A program made the position numbers and the translations under genes. Below the pieces are notes generated by a model. The model ran no database searches. It saw only the letters and a program-made list of their open reading frames with translations, and was not told the DNA's origin. A DNA stretch of 64,000 bases from Lapillicoccus sp. (GTDB taxonomy: Bacteria; Actinomycetota; Actinomycetes; Actinomycetales; Dermatophilaceae). Below, piece by piece: positions 8,488 through 18,145 of this stretch. Location of the stretch: positions 1 through 64,000 of the forward strand of contig NZ_JANXRJ010000052.1 of assembly GCF_025353065.1 (NCBI RefSeq). The letters are read 5' to 3'. Positions within the stretch are counted from its first letter, which is position 1; each line of letters opens with the position of its first letter.

Positions 8488-8985
8488 GATGTATTCCCCC
8501 AAAAAAGTGGATTCCCCCGTACGTGGAAGGGCTGCTGCAGCCCCCGCAACGGGCCCTTCTCGTGAACAGAAGAGTAGTCCACACAGGGTGATTGCCACGG
8601 TGATTTTCGACTTTTCCCGAACATTCCCGACGGGCGGGACATGGTGAAAGCCCCTATCACGGCAGTAATTGCGCTAATGCCGTCAAAAGTAGATATGACT
8701 CACGGAGGATTAATACGGACGAACAGGATCAATCAGGTCGGTCTGACCGGCCCGCGATGCGGCTGTTCTGTTGATCTCCCCGGAAAGCTCTGAGTGACCG
8801 CTGGGAGACGGACCACGAATCGGTCAACGGCTGACCACGGTCGGCCCTTGGGATCCCCCCCTTTTCGTTGGCCCCTTGTCCTGCCCCTCCACAGTCGTCA
8901 GGCTCCGGTCCAGCGACAGATCGTCGCGCCTCACCCGGGTCTCAACACGTCACACGAGGCCGAGCCCATCAGGAGACACGTCAGG
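8488..8985. other. Long divergent intergenic region between glycosyltransferase and peptidase
   Basis: About 500 bases separate the two divergent starts. The segment about 8620-8730 is clearly richer in A/T than its surroundings and probably holds promoters. At 8526-8559 the glycosyltransferase leader contains GAAGGGC...GCCCTTC, which overlaps a second hairpin (GGGCT..AGCCC) and so could form alternative structures. I looked for cyclic di-GMP and cyclic di-AMP riboswitch cores and recognised neither. No credible gene was found. Confidence 0.4.
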
Positions 8986-10200
8986 ATGCGCAGAACACTC
9001 ATCACCATCGCCGTTGCCGCGACCGCGACCTTCGGTCTGGCGGCCGCCGCCGTCCCGTCCGCCGACGCGACCCCCGCGCTCGCATCCTCGGCGCACCACG
9101 CCAAGCGCGTCTGCGCGGCGGCGCGCCCCGGTGAGGCCTCCTGCCTCGCCGAGGAGCTCGTGGACACGGCCACCGGAGCCCGGGTGAACCCCCTGGCATC
9201 GGCCGGCAGTGCAGCCCGTCCTGCCGCGATCTCCGGCAAGACCCCCTCCGACATCCGGTCGGCCTACGGTCTGACCAGCACCGGCTCGTCGGGCCGCACC
9301 GTCGCCATCGTCGACGCCTACGGCTACCCGAACGCCTCCCGGGACCTCGCGGTCTACCGGTCCCAGTTCGGCCTCAGCGCCTGCACCACCGCGAACGGGT
9401 GCCTCACCGTGGTGAGCCAGACCGGCTCGTCCAGCCTCCCGGCATACAACCTCGGCTGGTCGCAGGAGCAGGCGCTGGACCTCGACGCGGTCTCGGCGAC
9501 CTGCCCCGACTGCAAGATCCTGCTGGTGCAGGCCAAGACGCCGTCCTTCGCCAACCTCGGTGCTGCCGTCAAGACCGCGGCCGCCCACGCCGGGGTCGTC
9601 GCGATCTCCAACAGCTACGGGGGCGGCGACAGCGCCGACTCCAGCTACGGCAGCTACTACAACCACCCCGGCGTCGCCGTGACCGCGTCGACGGGTGACA
9701 ACGGCTACCAGGGCGCGTCCTTCCCTGCCTCCTCGCACTACGTCACCGCGGTCGGTGGCACGTCGCTCACGAAGACGACCAGCACCCGGGGCTGGAGCGA
9801 ATCCGCTTGGAGCGGCTCGGGATCCGGTTGCACGACGCTCAACGTTGCACCTGCGGGCCAGACTTCGGGCGTGACCGGCTGCAGCGGTCGGGCGATCGCC
9901 GACGTCTCCGCGGACGCCGACCCCAACACCGGCCTCGCCGTCTACGCACCCACGTCCTCGAGCGCGTCGTCCTGGGCCCAGTACGGCGGCACGAGCCTCT
10001 CGTCGCCCATCGTCGCCGGGGTCTACGCCCTCAGCGGCCGGACCACGGGCTACGCCAACACCCTCCCGTATGCCGCGTCCGGCGGCCTCAACGACGTGAC
10101 CTCCGGCAGCAACGGCTCCTGCGCCAGCTACTGCACCGCCGGGCCGGGATACGACGGCCCGACCGGCCTCGGCACGCCGAACGGCACGAGCGCCTTCTGA
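8986..10200 (+). CDS. Secreted sedolisin-like (S53/S8) serine peptidase
   Basis: This encodes 404 residues. A Sec signal peptide (MRRTLITIAVAATATFGLAA, cleavage near 28) and a short propeptide precede a subtilisin-fold domain. The sedolisin charge-relay residues are visible: Glu161 and Asp165 in 'QEQALDLDAVSATCPDC', and the nucleophile Ser337 in 'YGGTSLSSPIVAG'. The C-terminal 'GPGYDGPTGLGTPNG' matches the calcium site of S53 peptidases. Such enzymes are secreted endopeptidases, often active at acid pH. The ATG at 8986 was chosen because AGGAG lies ten bases upstream and the signal peptide starts there. A strong hairpin terminator follows, so the gene is monocistronic. Confidence 0.88.
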   Translation: MRRTLITIAVAATATFGLAAAAVPSADATPALASSAHHAKRVCAAARPGEASCLAEELVDTATGARVNPLASAGSAARPAAISGKTPSDIRSAYGLTSTGSSGRTVAIVDAYGYPNASRDLAVYRSQFGLSACTTANGCLTVVSQTGSSSLPAYNLGWSQEQALDLDAVSATCPDCKILLVQAKTPSFANLGAAVKTAAAHAGVVAISNSYGGGDSADSSYGSYYNHPGVAVTASTGDNGYQGASFPASSHYVTAVGGTSLTKTTSTRGWSESAWSGSGSGCTTLNVAPAGQTSGVTGCSGRAIADVSADADPNTGLAVYAPTSSSASSWAQYGGTSLSSPIVAGVYALSGRTTGYANTLPYAASGGLNDVTSGSNGSCASYCTAGPGYDGPTGLGTPNGTSAF

Positions 10201-10210
10201 GCGGAGCCGG

Positions 10211-10246
10211 CCCGGGACTCCTCCTCACGTGAGGAGGAGTCCCGGG
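10211..10246 (+). terminator. 36-bp perfect palindrome, terminator of the peptidase gene
   Basis: Two perfect 18-base arms meet with no spacer (..CTCCTCAC|GTGAGGAG..) eleven bases after the peptidase stop. In RNA the centre would open into a small loop. No T tract follows. It also insulates the downstream cox-type operon. Confidence 0.7.
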
Positions 10247-10383
10247 TGGCCGAGCGGCGGGGTGCGGGCTCCTTTCCTCACCTGCGGAGCTGTGAAGCGC
10301 CTGGCTCCCGCATCCGCTGCGGCTCTGCACAACATGCGACAGATGTGTGGGCGACCTTCACCGGAGTGTGATGTATTTGTCCT

Positions 10384-11088
10384 ATGACCTCCGTCGCCGG
10401 ACTCCTCCTCGCAGCGGGAGCCGGTCGCCGGATGGGAGGCCCCAAATCCCTGGTCCACGACGCTGACGGCACCTCGTGGCTGGCCCGCTCGGTCGCCGTT
10501 CTCGAGAACGGTGGCTGCGACGGTGTCACCGTCGTGCTCGGAGCCGAGTCCGACCGGGCCGCAAGGCTGCTCGCGGACCACGGCTTCACCGGCGAGGTCG
10601 TGGTGGCAGACGACTGGGACGAAGGCATGGGCGCCTCGCTGCGCGCCGGTCTGCGTCACCTCCGGTCCACGCCGGCCACGGTGACCCTGGTGAACCTCGT
10701 CGACCTGCCCGACGTCGGCGCCGACGTCGTGGCGCGGCTGGTGGCCCGCCTCGGGGGTCCTTCCGACGACCACACCGATGACCACGCCGACGACCACGCT
10801 GCCAACTCCGCCGGCGACCACGCTTACGGAGGCCTCCCGCCGGCCGCCGTCCTGGAGCGGGCGGCATACGAGGGGGTGCCCGGCCATCCCGTCGTGCTCG
10901 GTCGGGACCACTGGGCCGGAGTGATCAGGGAGGCGGCCGGCGACCGCGGGGCGCGTGACTATCTCCTCGAGCGCGAGGTGGTCCTCGTCGAGTGCGGCGA
11001 CCTCGCCGGCGGCGCCGACGTGGACTCCCGTCCGGCGGGCGCGACACGGGAGACGGTCCCCGCCGACCCCGTCCCGCGGGAGGTCTGA
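10384..11088 (+). CDS. MobA/MocA-like molybdenum cofactor nucleotidyltransferase
   Basis: This 234-residue GT-A-type nucleotidyltransferase has the signature 'LLLAAGAGRRMGGPKSLV' (7-24), then 'DDWDEGMGASLRAGL' and 'LVDLPDVGADVV', and the late 'VPGHPVVLGRDHW' found in MocA/CoxC-like enzymes. The family attaches CMP or GMP to molybdopterin so the cofactor can enter a hydroxylase. Residues about 147-168 hold an unusual Asp-His repeat (DDHTDDHADDHA) between core strands. It is the first gene of the CO-dehydrogenase-like operon. The MoxR gene starts two bases after its stop. Confidence 0.82.
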   Translation: MTSVAGLLLAAGAGRRMGGPKSLVHDADGTSWLARSVAVLENGGCDGVTVVLGAESDRAARLLADHGFTGEVVVADDWDEGMGASLRAGLRHLRSTPATVTLVNLVDLPDVGADVVARLVARLGGPSDDHTDDHADDHAANSAGDHAYGGLPPAAVLERAAYEGVPGHPVVLGRDHWAGVIREAAGDRGARDYLLEREVVLVECGDLAGGADVDSRPAGATRETVPADPVPREV

Positions 11089-11090
11089 CC

Positions 11091-12017
11091 GTGGGCAATG
11101 ATCGACCCATGGAACCGTCCATCACCTCGGCAGCCCAGCTCGCGAAACTGCTCAGGGCGACCGGCTATCTCGCCGACGACGCCCTTGCGACAATAGGATT
11201 CCTCGCGCTGAGACTCGGCCGGCCGCTCCTGCTGGAGGGCGAACCCGGCACCGGGAAGACCGCTCTCGCCGAGGCACTCGCCGAGGCGCTGGAGGTGCCA
11301 CTCATCCGGCTGCAGTGCTACGAGGGCATCGACGCCTCGCAGGCGCTCTACGACTGGGACTTCCCCCGACAGATCCTGCACCTGCGCGCTCTCGAGACCA
11401 CGGCTCGCATCGGCGTCGACGGAGAGGGCGGCAACGGGCCCGACGGACCCGACGTGGAGAAGTCGCTCTTCGACGAGCGGTTCCTGCTCTCCCGCCCGAT
11501 CCTGCGGGCCCTGCGCGAGAGCCCGGCGGTCCTCCTCGTCGATGAGGTCGACCGCGCGGACGACGAGTTCGAGGCCTTCCTGCTCGAGGTCCTCTCGACC
11601 TACCAGGTGACGATCCCCGAGCTCGGCACCATCCGGGCCACCGTGCCGCCGATCGTCATCCTCACCTCCAACCGGACCCGCGAGCTGCACGACGCCCTGA
11701 AGCGCCGCTGCCTCTACCACTGGATCGACCACCCGGGCCTGGCGCGCGAGCTCGAGATCGTCCGCAGCCGGGCACCCGAGGTGGGGGAGCGGCTCAGCCG
11801 GCAGGTCGTCTCCGCGGTGCAGGCGATGCGTCGTGGCGGCGAGCTGGTCAAGCCTCCGGGCGTGGCCGAGACCCTCGACTGGGCGCGGGCCCTGATGGAG
11901 CTCGGCGCGAGCGACCTCGACGTCGAGCACGCCTCCGCCACGCTGGGGGTTGCCGTGAAGTACCGCGAGGACGCCGATCGGGTGCGCGGCAGCCTCGACC
12001 AGATCCTCGGGGGCTGA
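11091..12017 (+). CDS. coxD: MoxR-family AAA+ ATPase (CoxD-like)
   Basis: This encodes 308 residues with Walker A 'GEPGTGKT' (50-57), Walker B 'AVLLVDEVDR' and sensor 1 'VILTSNRTRELHDALKRRCLYHW', the MoxR/CoxD pattern. CoxD is known to help insert sulfur and copper or otherwise mature the Mo active site of CO dehydrogenase together with CoxE. The GTG at 11091 is preferred over the ATG at 11109 because GGGAGG (11078-11083) sits seven bases upstream of the GTG. It is co-directional with the VWA protein gene, with one base between them. Confidence 0.87.
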   Translation: MGNDRPMEPSITSAAQLAKLLRATGYLADDALATIGFLALRLGRPLLLEGEPGTGKTALAEALAEALEVPLIRLQCYEGIDASQALYDWDFPRQILHLRALETTARIGVDGEGGNGPDGPDVEKSLFDERFLLSRPILRALRESPAVLLVDEVDRADDEFEAFLLEVLSTYQVTIPELGTIRATVPPIVILTSNRTRELHDALKRRCLYHWIDHPGLARELEIVRSRAPEVGERLSRQVVSAVQAMRRGGELVKPPGVAETLDWARALMELGASDLDVEHASATLGVAVKYREDADRVRGSLDQILGG

Positions 12018-12018
12018 C

Positions 12019-13125
12019 GTGCCCACCGCGCCCGACGCGCTCCTGCTCGGCTTCGCCCACGCCCTGCGCGCCTCCGGCGTCGCCGTCACGGCGGACCGCG
12101 AGGCGACCTACCTCGCCGCCGTTACCGAGGTCGGGATGGGCAACGAGCGCGCGACCTACTGGGCGGGACGGGCCACGCTGACGGGTGGGCCCGACGACGT
12201 CGACCGCTACGACAAGCTCTTCCATGCGTGGTTCACGGCCCATCAGGAGGAGCTGCGGCTGACCCGGCAGCCGCCCCCACCCACCATGGTCCAGGCCGAC
12301 CTCACCGACGAGGGTGAAGGCGAGGGCGACGGCCCGGACCAGGAGACCGACGCCGTCCAGGCCATCGCCAGCGGCCTCGAGGTGCTCCGCCAGCGCGACG
12401 TCGCCAGCATGTCGGGGACCGAGAAAGCAATACTGGCAACGATGTTCGCGTCCCTGAAGCGGCCAGTGCCGCGTCGGCGAGCCACGCGGCATACGGCATG
12501 GCACCGAGGTGCTGTCGACCCCAGGCGCACCCTGCGGCGTCAGCTGGAGCACTTCGGCGAGCCCGTCGAGCTCAGCTGGCGGCACCGCGGCAGCCGCTCG
12601 CGCCGCGTGGTCCTGCTCGTCGACGTGTCGGGGTCGATGAGCGCGTACGCCGACGCCCTCCTGCGCCTCGCCCACCACTGGGTGATGGGCGGCGGGTCGG
12701 TCGAGGTCTTCACGATGGGCACCCGCCTCACCCACGTCACGCGCGCCCTGCGGCAGCGGGACCCCGAGCGGGCGCTGGTCGCGGCCGGTGACGTCGTGCC
12801 CGACTGGTCCGGCGGCACCCGGCTGGGGGAGTCCCTGAAAGCGTTCCTGGACCGGTGGGGCCAGCGGGGCATGGCGCGCGGCGCCGTCGTGGTCGTCTAC
12901 AGCGACGGCTGGGAGCGCGGCGGGGTCGAGCTGCTCGAGGAGCAGATGCGCCGGCTGAGCTCGCTCGCCCATCGCGTCGTGTGGGTCAACCCGCACCGCG
13001 GCAAGGCCGGCTACCTGCCCGTCCAGCAGGGCATCGTCGCCGCCCTGCCCCACTGCAGCGACTTCGTGGCCGGCCACTCGCTCCGCACCTTCGACGACCT
13101 GGCCGAGGTGGTGACCCGTGGCTGA
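12019..13125 (+). CDS. coxE: VWA-domain protein, CoxE family
   Basis: This encodes 368 residues. The C-terminal von Willebrand A domain carries a complete MIDAS motif 'DVSGSMS' (202-208), the Thr of 'SGGTRLGE', and 'YSDGWERGG'. An acidic linker (DEGEGEGDGPDQETD, about 97-111) precedes a helical region. CoxE proteins work with the MoxR ATPase as a two-part maturation chaperone for molybdenum hydroxylases. The start is GTG at 12019, one base after the MoxR stop. Its 3' end overlaps the XdhC/CoxI gene by eight bases, so all three are translationally linked. Confidence 0.87.
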   Translation: MPTAPDALLLGFAHALRASGVAVTADREATYLAAVTEVGMGNERATYWAGRATLTGGPDDVDRYDKLFHAWFTAHQEELRLTRQPPPPTMVQADLTDEGEGEGDGPDQETDAVQAIASGLEVLRQRDVASMSGTEKAILATMFASLKRPVPRRRATRHTAWHRGAVDPRRTLRRQLEHFGEPVELSWRHRGSRSRRVVLLVDVSGSMSAYADALLRLAHHWVMGGGSVEVFTMGTRLTHVTRALRQRDPERALVAAGDVVPDWSGGTRLGESLKAFLDRWGQRGMARGAVVVVYSDGWERGGVELLEEQMRRLSSLAHRVVWVNPHRGKAGYLPVQQGIVAALPHCSDFVAGHSLRTFDDLAEVVTRG

Positions 13126-14317
13126 CGACCTGCCCGAGCTGCTCCGGTGGTGGCACGAGGGCGAGACGGTGGGCGTCGCGACGGTCGTCGCGACCTGGCG
13201 CTCGGCTCCTCGGCAGCCCGGTGCGACGATGCTCGTCGGCCCGCAGGGGGAGGCCGTCGGGTCGGTCTCCGGCGGCTGCGTCGAAGGCGCCGTCTACGAG
13301 CTCGCCCAGGAGGTCGTCGAGACGGGCACCCCTGCGCTGCAACGCTATGGCGTCAGCGACGAGGATGCGTATGCCGTGGGCCTCACCTGCGGTGGCATCC
13401 TCGACGTCTACGTCGAGAAGGTGTCCCGCGACAGCCACCCCGAGCTGGGCGGGGTCGCCGAGGACATCGCCGAGGGTCGACCGGTCGCGGTGGCGACCGT
13501 CGTCGCCCACCCCGACCCGGTATGGGTCGGACGCCGCGTCGTCATCCACCCCGACCTGCCTCCGACGTCCTCCTTCGGCAGTGAACGCGCCGACGCCGCG
13601 ATCGTCGACGACGCTCGCGGGCTGCTGGCCTCGGGACACAGCGAGACCCTCACCTACGGCCCCGACGGTGAACGGCGCGGCGAGGGGATGCGGGTCTTCG
13701 TGTCCGTCCACGCCCCCGCCGCGCGGATGCTCGTCTTCGGCGCCATCGACTTCGCGGCGGCCTGCGCCCGGGTGGGCAAGTTCCTCGGCTACCACGTCAC
13801 GGTGTGCGACGCCCGCCCCATCTTCGCGACGGCGAGCCGGTTCCCCGAGGCCGACGAGGTCGTCGTCGAGTGGCCGCACCGCTATCTCCAGGGCGAGCTC
13901 GACGCCGACCGGATCGACGAGCGCACCGTCCTCTGCGTGCTCACGCACGACCCGAAGTTCGACGTCCCGCTGCTCGAGGTGGCCCTGCGGATGCCGGAGG
14001 TCGCCTACATCGGGGCGATGGGGTCGCGGCGCACCCACGACGACCGGATGACGCGGCTGCGGGAGATCGGGATGAGCGAGCCCGAGCTGGGACGCCTCTC
14101 CAGCCCCATCGGCCTCGACCTCGGTGCGCGCACCCCCGAGGAGACCGCGGTGAGCATCGCGGCGGAGATCATCGCGATGCGCTGGGGCGGTCGCGGTGAG
14201 CGGCTGACGGCCGTCGACGGCCCCATCCACCACCCCAATACCGGCTGGGTCAACGGTTCCTCCTCTCCCTTCGGAGAGGATCCCTTGCCCCAGCACGCGC
14301 AAGGCACGACGATCTGA
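13118..14317 (+). CDS. XdhC/CoxI family molybdenum-hydroxylase maturation factor
   Basis: This encodes 399 residues in two domains. The N-terminal XdhC_CoxI domain has 'WRSAPRQPGATMLV' and the conserved Cys in 'GSVSGGCVEGAV'. The C-terminal Rossmann domain has 'MLVFGAIDFAAACARVGKFLGYHVTVCDAR' and 'YIGAMGSRRTHDDR'. XdhC-type proteins bind molybdenum cofactor, promote its sulfuration and deliver it to the large subunit. The start is GTG at 13118 within the coxE 3' end. The C terminus extends past the family end with a low-complexity tail whose DNA forms an 8-bp hairpin (14261-14280), 45 bases before the next gene. Confidence 0.86.
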   Translation: MADDLPELLRWWHEGETVGVATVVATWRSAPRQPGATMLVGPQGEAVGSVSGGCVEGAVYELAQEVVETGTPALQRYGVSDEDAYAVGLTCGGILDVYVEKVSRDSHPELGGVAEDIAEGRPVAVATVVAHPDPVWVGRRVVIHPDLPPTSSFGSERADAAIVDDARGLLASGHSETLTYGPDGERRGEGMRVFVSVHAPAARMLVFGAIDFAAACARVGKFLGYHVTVCDARPIFATASRFPEADEVVVEWPHRYLQGELDADRIDERTVLCVLTHDPKFDVPLLEVALRMPEVAYIGAMGSRRTHDDRMTRLREIGMSEPELGRLSSPIGLDLGARTPEETAVSIAAEIIAMRWGGRGERLTAVDGPIHHPNTGWVNGSSSPFGEDPLPQHAQGTTI

Positions 14318-14362
14318 ACAGTCACACGATCAGCACGCACACGAAAAGATGAGGAGTCAAGG

Positions 14363-14833
14363 ATGACCCGCATTACCGTCCAGGTGGATGACGAGAGCTA
14401 TACCGACGAGGTAGAGCCCCGAACGCTGCTGGTGCACTACCTGCGAGAACAGCTGGGCAAGACCGGCACGGTCGTCGGCTGCGACACGAGCAACTGCGGA
14501 GCCTGCACCGTCCACCTCGACGGCCGCAGCGTCAAGTCCTGCAACGTCCTCGCCGTCCAGGCCGACGGACACGAGGTCACCACGATCGAGGGCCTGGCGA
14601 AGAACGGCGAGCTGCACCCGATGCAGGCCGCCTTCCACGAGTGCCACGCCCTGCAGTGTGGCTACTGCACCCCCGGAATGATCATGCAGTCGATCGACCT
14701 GCTCAACGAGAACCCCACTCCCACCGAGAAGGAGATCCGCGCCGGCCTCGAGGGCAACCTCTGCCGCTGCACGGGCTACCACAACATCGTCCGAGCGGTG
14801 CAGACCGCCTCCGGACAGGAGGTTGCATCATGA
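14363..14833 (+). CDS. coxS: [2Fe-2S] small subunit of CO-dehydrogenase-type molybdenum hydroxylase
   Basis: This encodes 156 residues. The plant-type [2Fe-2S] cluster ligands are Cys40, Cys45, Cys48 and Cys60 ([10 protein letters not shown]...C). The second, helical cluster uses Cys99, Cys102, Cys134 and Cys136 (CGYC...CRC). The subunit passes electrons from the Mo site to the FAD subunit. AGGAG precedes the ATG at suitable distance. It overlaps coxL by four bases (ATGA). The S-L-M gene order is characteristic of form II enzymes. Confidence 0.93.
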   Translation: MTRITVQVDDESYTDEVEPRTLLVHYLREQLGKTGTVVGCDTSNCGACTVHLDGRSVKSCNVLAVQADGHEVTTIEGLAKNGELHPMQAAFHECHALQCGYCTPGMIMQSIDLLNENPTPTEKEIRAGLEGNLCRCTGYHNIVRAVQTASGQEVAS

Positions 14834-17286
14834 CGCTCATCGAAGACCGCCCCGACATCGCCGTGAAGGAGATCGGCCGCGAGCGGCTCCGCAAGGAGGA
14901 CCAGCGGCTGATCACCGGCCGCACCAAGTGGACCGACAACATCACCCTCCCCGGCATGCTCCACATGGCGATGGTCCGCAGCCCGTTCGCGCACGCCAAC
15001 ATCATCAACATCAACGTCGACGCGGCGAAGGCCGCTCCCCACGTCAAGGCCGTGCTGACCGGGGCCGACCTCGGCGACGGCCAGGGCGTCCTCATCAACG
15101 CCTGGGCCATCACGACCGACCAGAAGACCCCGGTGCACCTGCCGATGCCGTCCGCCCGCGTCAGCTTCGCCGGCGAGATCGTCGCCGTCGTCGTCGCGCG
15201 GACCGCCGCCGCCGCCCGTGACGCCGCCGAGCTCGTCGACGTCGACTACGAGGAGCTGCCCGCCGCCCTCGACCTGCGCGAGAACGCCGAGGACAAGGTG
15301 CTCGCGCACCCCGACCTCGGCACCAACAAGTCGGCCTTCTGGAAGTTCGACTCGGCCGAGGCCGGCACCGGCGGAAACGTCGACGAGGCCATCGCCACGG
15401 CCCGCGCCGAGGGCATCGTCATCGAGCGCGACTACCGCCAACAGCGGCTCATCCCCGCCTTCATGGAGCCGCGGTCGGTCGTCGTCGACCCGACGGGTGA
15501 GCAGATCACCATGTGGTCGGCCACGCAGGTGCCGCACATCGTCCGGTTCGCCCTCGCCGCGACCACCGGGGTCCCGGAGTCCAAGATCCGCGTCATCGCC
15601 CCCGACGTGGGTGGCGGCTTCGGCGGCAAGCTCCAGGTGACACCGGAGGAGTGGATCGCGTGGGCGGTCGGCCGCCGGCTGGGCAAGCCGGTCAAATACA
15701 CCGAGACGCGGTCGGAGTCGCTGATGGCGGCCCACCACGGTCGTGACCAGTGGCAGAAGCTCACCCTGGCCGCGACCAAGGAGGGCAAGGTCACCGGTCT
15801 CAAGGTCGAGCTCCTCGCCGACCTCGGGTCCTACGTCGCCGTCGTCGGCGGTGGGGTCCCGGTGCTGGGCGCCTTCATGTTCAACGCGATCTACAAGTTC
15901 CCGGCATACCAGTTCACTTGTCAGACGGTCTTCTCCAACAAGGCATGGACCGACGCCTACCGCGGCGCCGGACGGCCCGAGGCGACCTTCGGCATCGAGC
16001 GGCTGATGGACGAGCTCGCCAACGAGCTCGGCGTCGACCCGTTCGTCGTCCGCGAGATGAACTGGATCACCCACGAGGAGTTCCCCTTCACCACGGTCGC
16101 CGGTCTGGAGTACGACTCCGGCAACTACGAGGCAGCCACCGCCAAGGCGAAGGAGTCCTTCGGCTACGACGCCCTGCGCGCGGAGCAGAAGCAGCGGCGG
16201 GACTCCGGTGACCGCGTCCAGCTCGGCATCGGCGTCTCGACGTTCACCGAGATGTGCGGCCTGGCCCCCTCTCGGGTCCTCGGGTCGCTCAACTACGGCG
16301 CCGGCGGCTGGGAGCACGCGAGCGTGCGCATGCTGGCCACCGGCAAGGTCGAGGTCGTGACCGGGGCGAGCGCCCACGGCCAGGGCCACGAGACGGCCTT
16401 CAGCCAGATCATCGCCGACCGTCTGGGCGTGCCCTTCGAGGACGTCGAGGTCCTTCACGGCGACACCCAGACCGCGCCGAAGGGGCTCGACACCTACGGC
16501 TCGCGCTCGCTCGTCGTCGGTGGTGAGGCGCTCGTCAAGGCGGCCGACAAGGTCATCGAGAAGGCGCGGCCCGTCGCGGCCCACCTCCTCGAGGCGTCGG
16601 TCGACGACATCGAGTTCTCGGCCGGCCGGTTCAGCGTCAAGGGCACCGACCAGGGCCTGGCCATCCAGGAGATCGCGGGGGCCGTCTTCGTGGCGCACAA
16701 CCTCCCCGACGGGATGGAGCCGTCGCTCGACTCCGACGCCACCTACGACCCGATCAACTTCAACTACCCGCACGGCACGCACCTGTGCGCCCTCGAGATC
16801 GACACCGAGACCGGCCAGATCACGATGCGCAAGTACACCTGCGTCGACGACATCGGCAACGTCATCAACCCGCTGATCGTCTCCGGCCAGATGCACGGCG
16901 GGCTCACCCAGGGCATCGCCCAGGCGCTCTTCGAGGAGGCCGTCTACGACGACTCGGGCACGCTCGTGTCGGGGTCCTTCGTCGACTACCTCGTGCCCAC
17001 CGCCGCCGACATGATCAGCTTCGACATCGGTCACACCACGACCCCGTCGCTGACCAACACGCTCGGCACCAAGGGTGTCGGGGAGGCCGGCACCATCGCC
17101 TCCACCCCGGCCGTCGTCAACGCCGTCGTGGACGCCCTGCGCCAGTTCGGCGTCGACGACGTCCAGATGCCGTGCACCCCCGAGCGGGTCTGGAAGGCCA
17201 TCCAGTCCGGTGGCCAGAAGCAGCAGGTCCCCACTGAAGCCGCGGCCGTGCCGCACTTCGACGAGTCGGAAGGTGGCACCCCGTGA
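14830..17286 (+). CDS. coxL: Molybdopterin large subunit, form II CO-dehydrogenase-like
   Basis: This encodes 818 residues, full length for CoxL. It has the 'VGGGFGGK' Mo-cofactor motif (260-267) and the C-terminal catalytic Glu loop 'KGVGEAGT'. The active-site loop reads AYRGAGR (376-382). Form I enzymes, the proven CO oxidisers, have AYXCSFR with the copper-binding Cys, and that Cys is absent here. The protein therefore belongs to form II, whose natural substrate is uncertain and may not be CO. It sits between coxS and coxM with 4-bp overlaps on both sides. Confidence 0.93.
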   Translation: MTLIEDRPDIAVKEIGRERLRKEDQRLITGRTKWTDNITLPGMLHMAMVRSPFAHANIININVDAAKAAPHVKAVLTGADLGDGQGVLINAWAITTDQKTPVHLPMPSARVSFAGEIVAVVVARTAAAARDAAELVDVDYEELPAALDLRENAEDKVLAHPDLGTNKSAFWKFDSAEAGTGGNVDEAIATARAEGIVIERDYRQQRLIPAFMEPRSVVVDPTGEQITMWSATQVPHIVRFALAATTGVPESKIRVIAPDVGGGFGGKLQVTPEEWIAWAVGRRLGKPVKYTETRSESLMAAHHGRDQWQKLTLAATKEGKVTGLKVELLADLGSYVAVVGGGVPVLGAFMFNAIYKFPAYQFTCQTVFSNKAWTDAYRGAGRPEATFGIERLMDELANELGVDPFVVREMNWITHEEFPFTTVAGLEYDSGNYEAATAKAKESFGYDALRAEQKQRRDSGDRVQLGIGVSTFTEMCGLAPSRVLGSLNYGAGGWEHASVRMLATGKVEVVTGASAHGQGHETAFSQIIADRLGVPFEDVEVLHGDTQTAPKGLDTYGSRSLVVGGEALVKAADKVIEKARPVAAHLLEASVDDIEFSAGRFSVKGTDQGLAIQEIAGAVFVAHNLPDGMEPSLDSDATYDPINFNYPHGTHLCALEIDTETGQITMRKYTCVDDIGNVINPLIVSGQMHGGLTQGIAQALFEEAVYDDSGTLVSGSFVDYLVPTAADMISFDIGHTTTPSLTNTLGTKGVGEAGTIASTPAVVNAVVDALRQFGVDDVQMPCTPERVWKAIQSGGQKQQVPTEAAAVPHFDESEGGTP

Positions 17287-18140
17287 TCCCCGTCCAGTTC
17301 GACTACCTCGCGCCGGAGTCGGTGGAGGACGCGCTCGCGGCCCTCGCCGAGGCCGGCGACGACGCCAAGATCATGGCCGGGGGCCAGAGCCTGCTGCCCG
17401 TCCTGCGGCTGCGGCTCAACAGCCCCGAGAAGGTCATCGACCTCAGCCGGATCCCCGGTCTGCGCGGGATCTCCGAGGAGGGTGACACCATCGTCATCGG
17501 GGCGATGACCACCCACTCCGACGTCGTCGAGAGCGAGCTGGTGGGGCAGCACGCGCTGCTGCTCCAGAAGACGGTGGCGGAGGTGGCGGATCCGCAGATC
17601 CGGCACCGCGGCACCCTCGGCGGAGCGCTCGTCCACGCCGACCCGGCGGGCGACATCGGGGCGGCAGCACTCGCGCTGGACGCCGAGTTCGTCATCGTCG
17701 GTCCGGGCGGTGCGACCCGCACCGTCCCCGCCTCCGAGTTCTTCGTCGACCTCTTCGAGACGGCCGTCCAGGAGGGGGAGCTGCTGACCCAGGTCCGCAT
17801 CCCCAAGCACACCGGCTGGGGGGCGCGCTACGAGAAGTTCGTGCGGGTCGCCCACCAGTGGGCCATCGTCGCGGTCGCGGCCACCGTCAAGATGGAGGGC
17901 GGCACGATCACCGAGGCACGCATCGGGTTGACCAACATGGGCTCGATCCCCCTGCGGGCCACCTCGGTCGAGGCCGCGCTGCTCGGACAGCCCGCCACGG
18001 AGGAGGCCGTCAAGGCCGCCTCCGCGACGGCCGCCGACGGCACCAACCCGCCCTCGGACCTCAACGGCGACAGCGACTACCGCAAGCACCTCGCCGGGGT
18101 CCTCACCCGTCGCGCGGTCCTCGCTGCTGCCGGGAGCTGA
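17283..18140 (+). CDS. coxM: FAD-binding medium subunit of CO-dehydrogenase-type enzyme
   Basis: This encodes 285 residues of the PCMH-type FAD family. Typical landmarks are 'AGGQSLLPVLRLRL' near residue 35 and 'IRHRGTLGGALVHADPAGDIGAA' near residue 100, which hold the FAD, followed by the CO-dehydrogenase flavoprotein C-terminal domain. It takes electrons from the iron-sulfur subunit and hands them to the respiratory chain. The start is GTG at 17283 overlapping the coxL stop (GTGA). Confidence 0.92.
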   Translation: MIPVQFDYLAPESVEDALAALAEAGDDAKIMAGGQSLLPVLRLRLNSPEKVIDLSRIPGLRGISEEGDTIVIGAMTTHSDVVESELVGQHALLLQKTVAEVADPQIRHRGTLGGALVHADPAGDIGAAALALDAEFVIVGPGGATRTVPASEFFVDLFETAVQEGELLTQVRIPKHTGWGARYEKFVRVAHQWAIVAVAATVKMEGGTITEARIGLTNMGSIPLRATSVEAALLGQPATEEAVKAASATAADGTNPPSDLNGDSDYRKHLAGVLTRRAVLAAAGS

Positions 18141-18145
18141 CGCCG

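Noticed and set aside
8700..8985. Possible riboswitch (cyclic di-AMP or cyclic di-GMP type) in the peptidase leader
   Set aside because: Several short inverted repeats are present, but the conserved cores of those riboswitch classes are not visible, and the region can be explained as a promoter and leader.
14363..18140. Annotation of the cox genes as a proven aerobic CO dehydrogenase
   Set aside because: The large subunit lacks the AYXCSFR copper-binding loop required of form I enzymes, so only a form II, CO-dehydrogenase-like assignment is supported.
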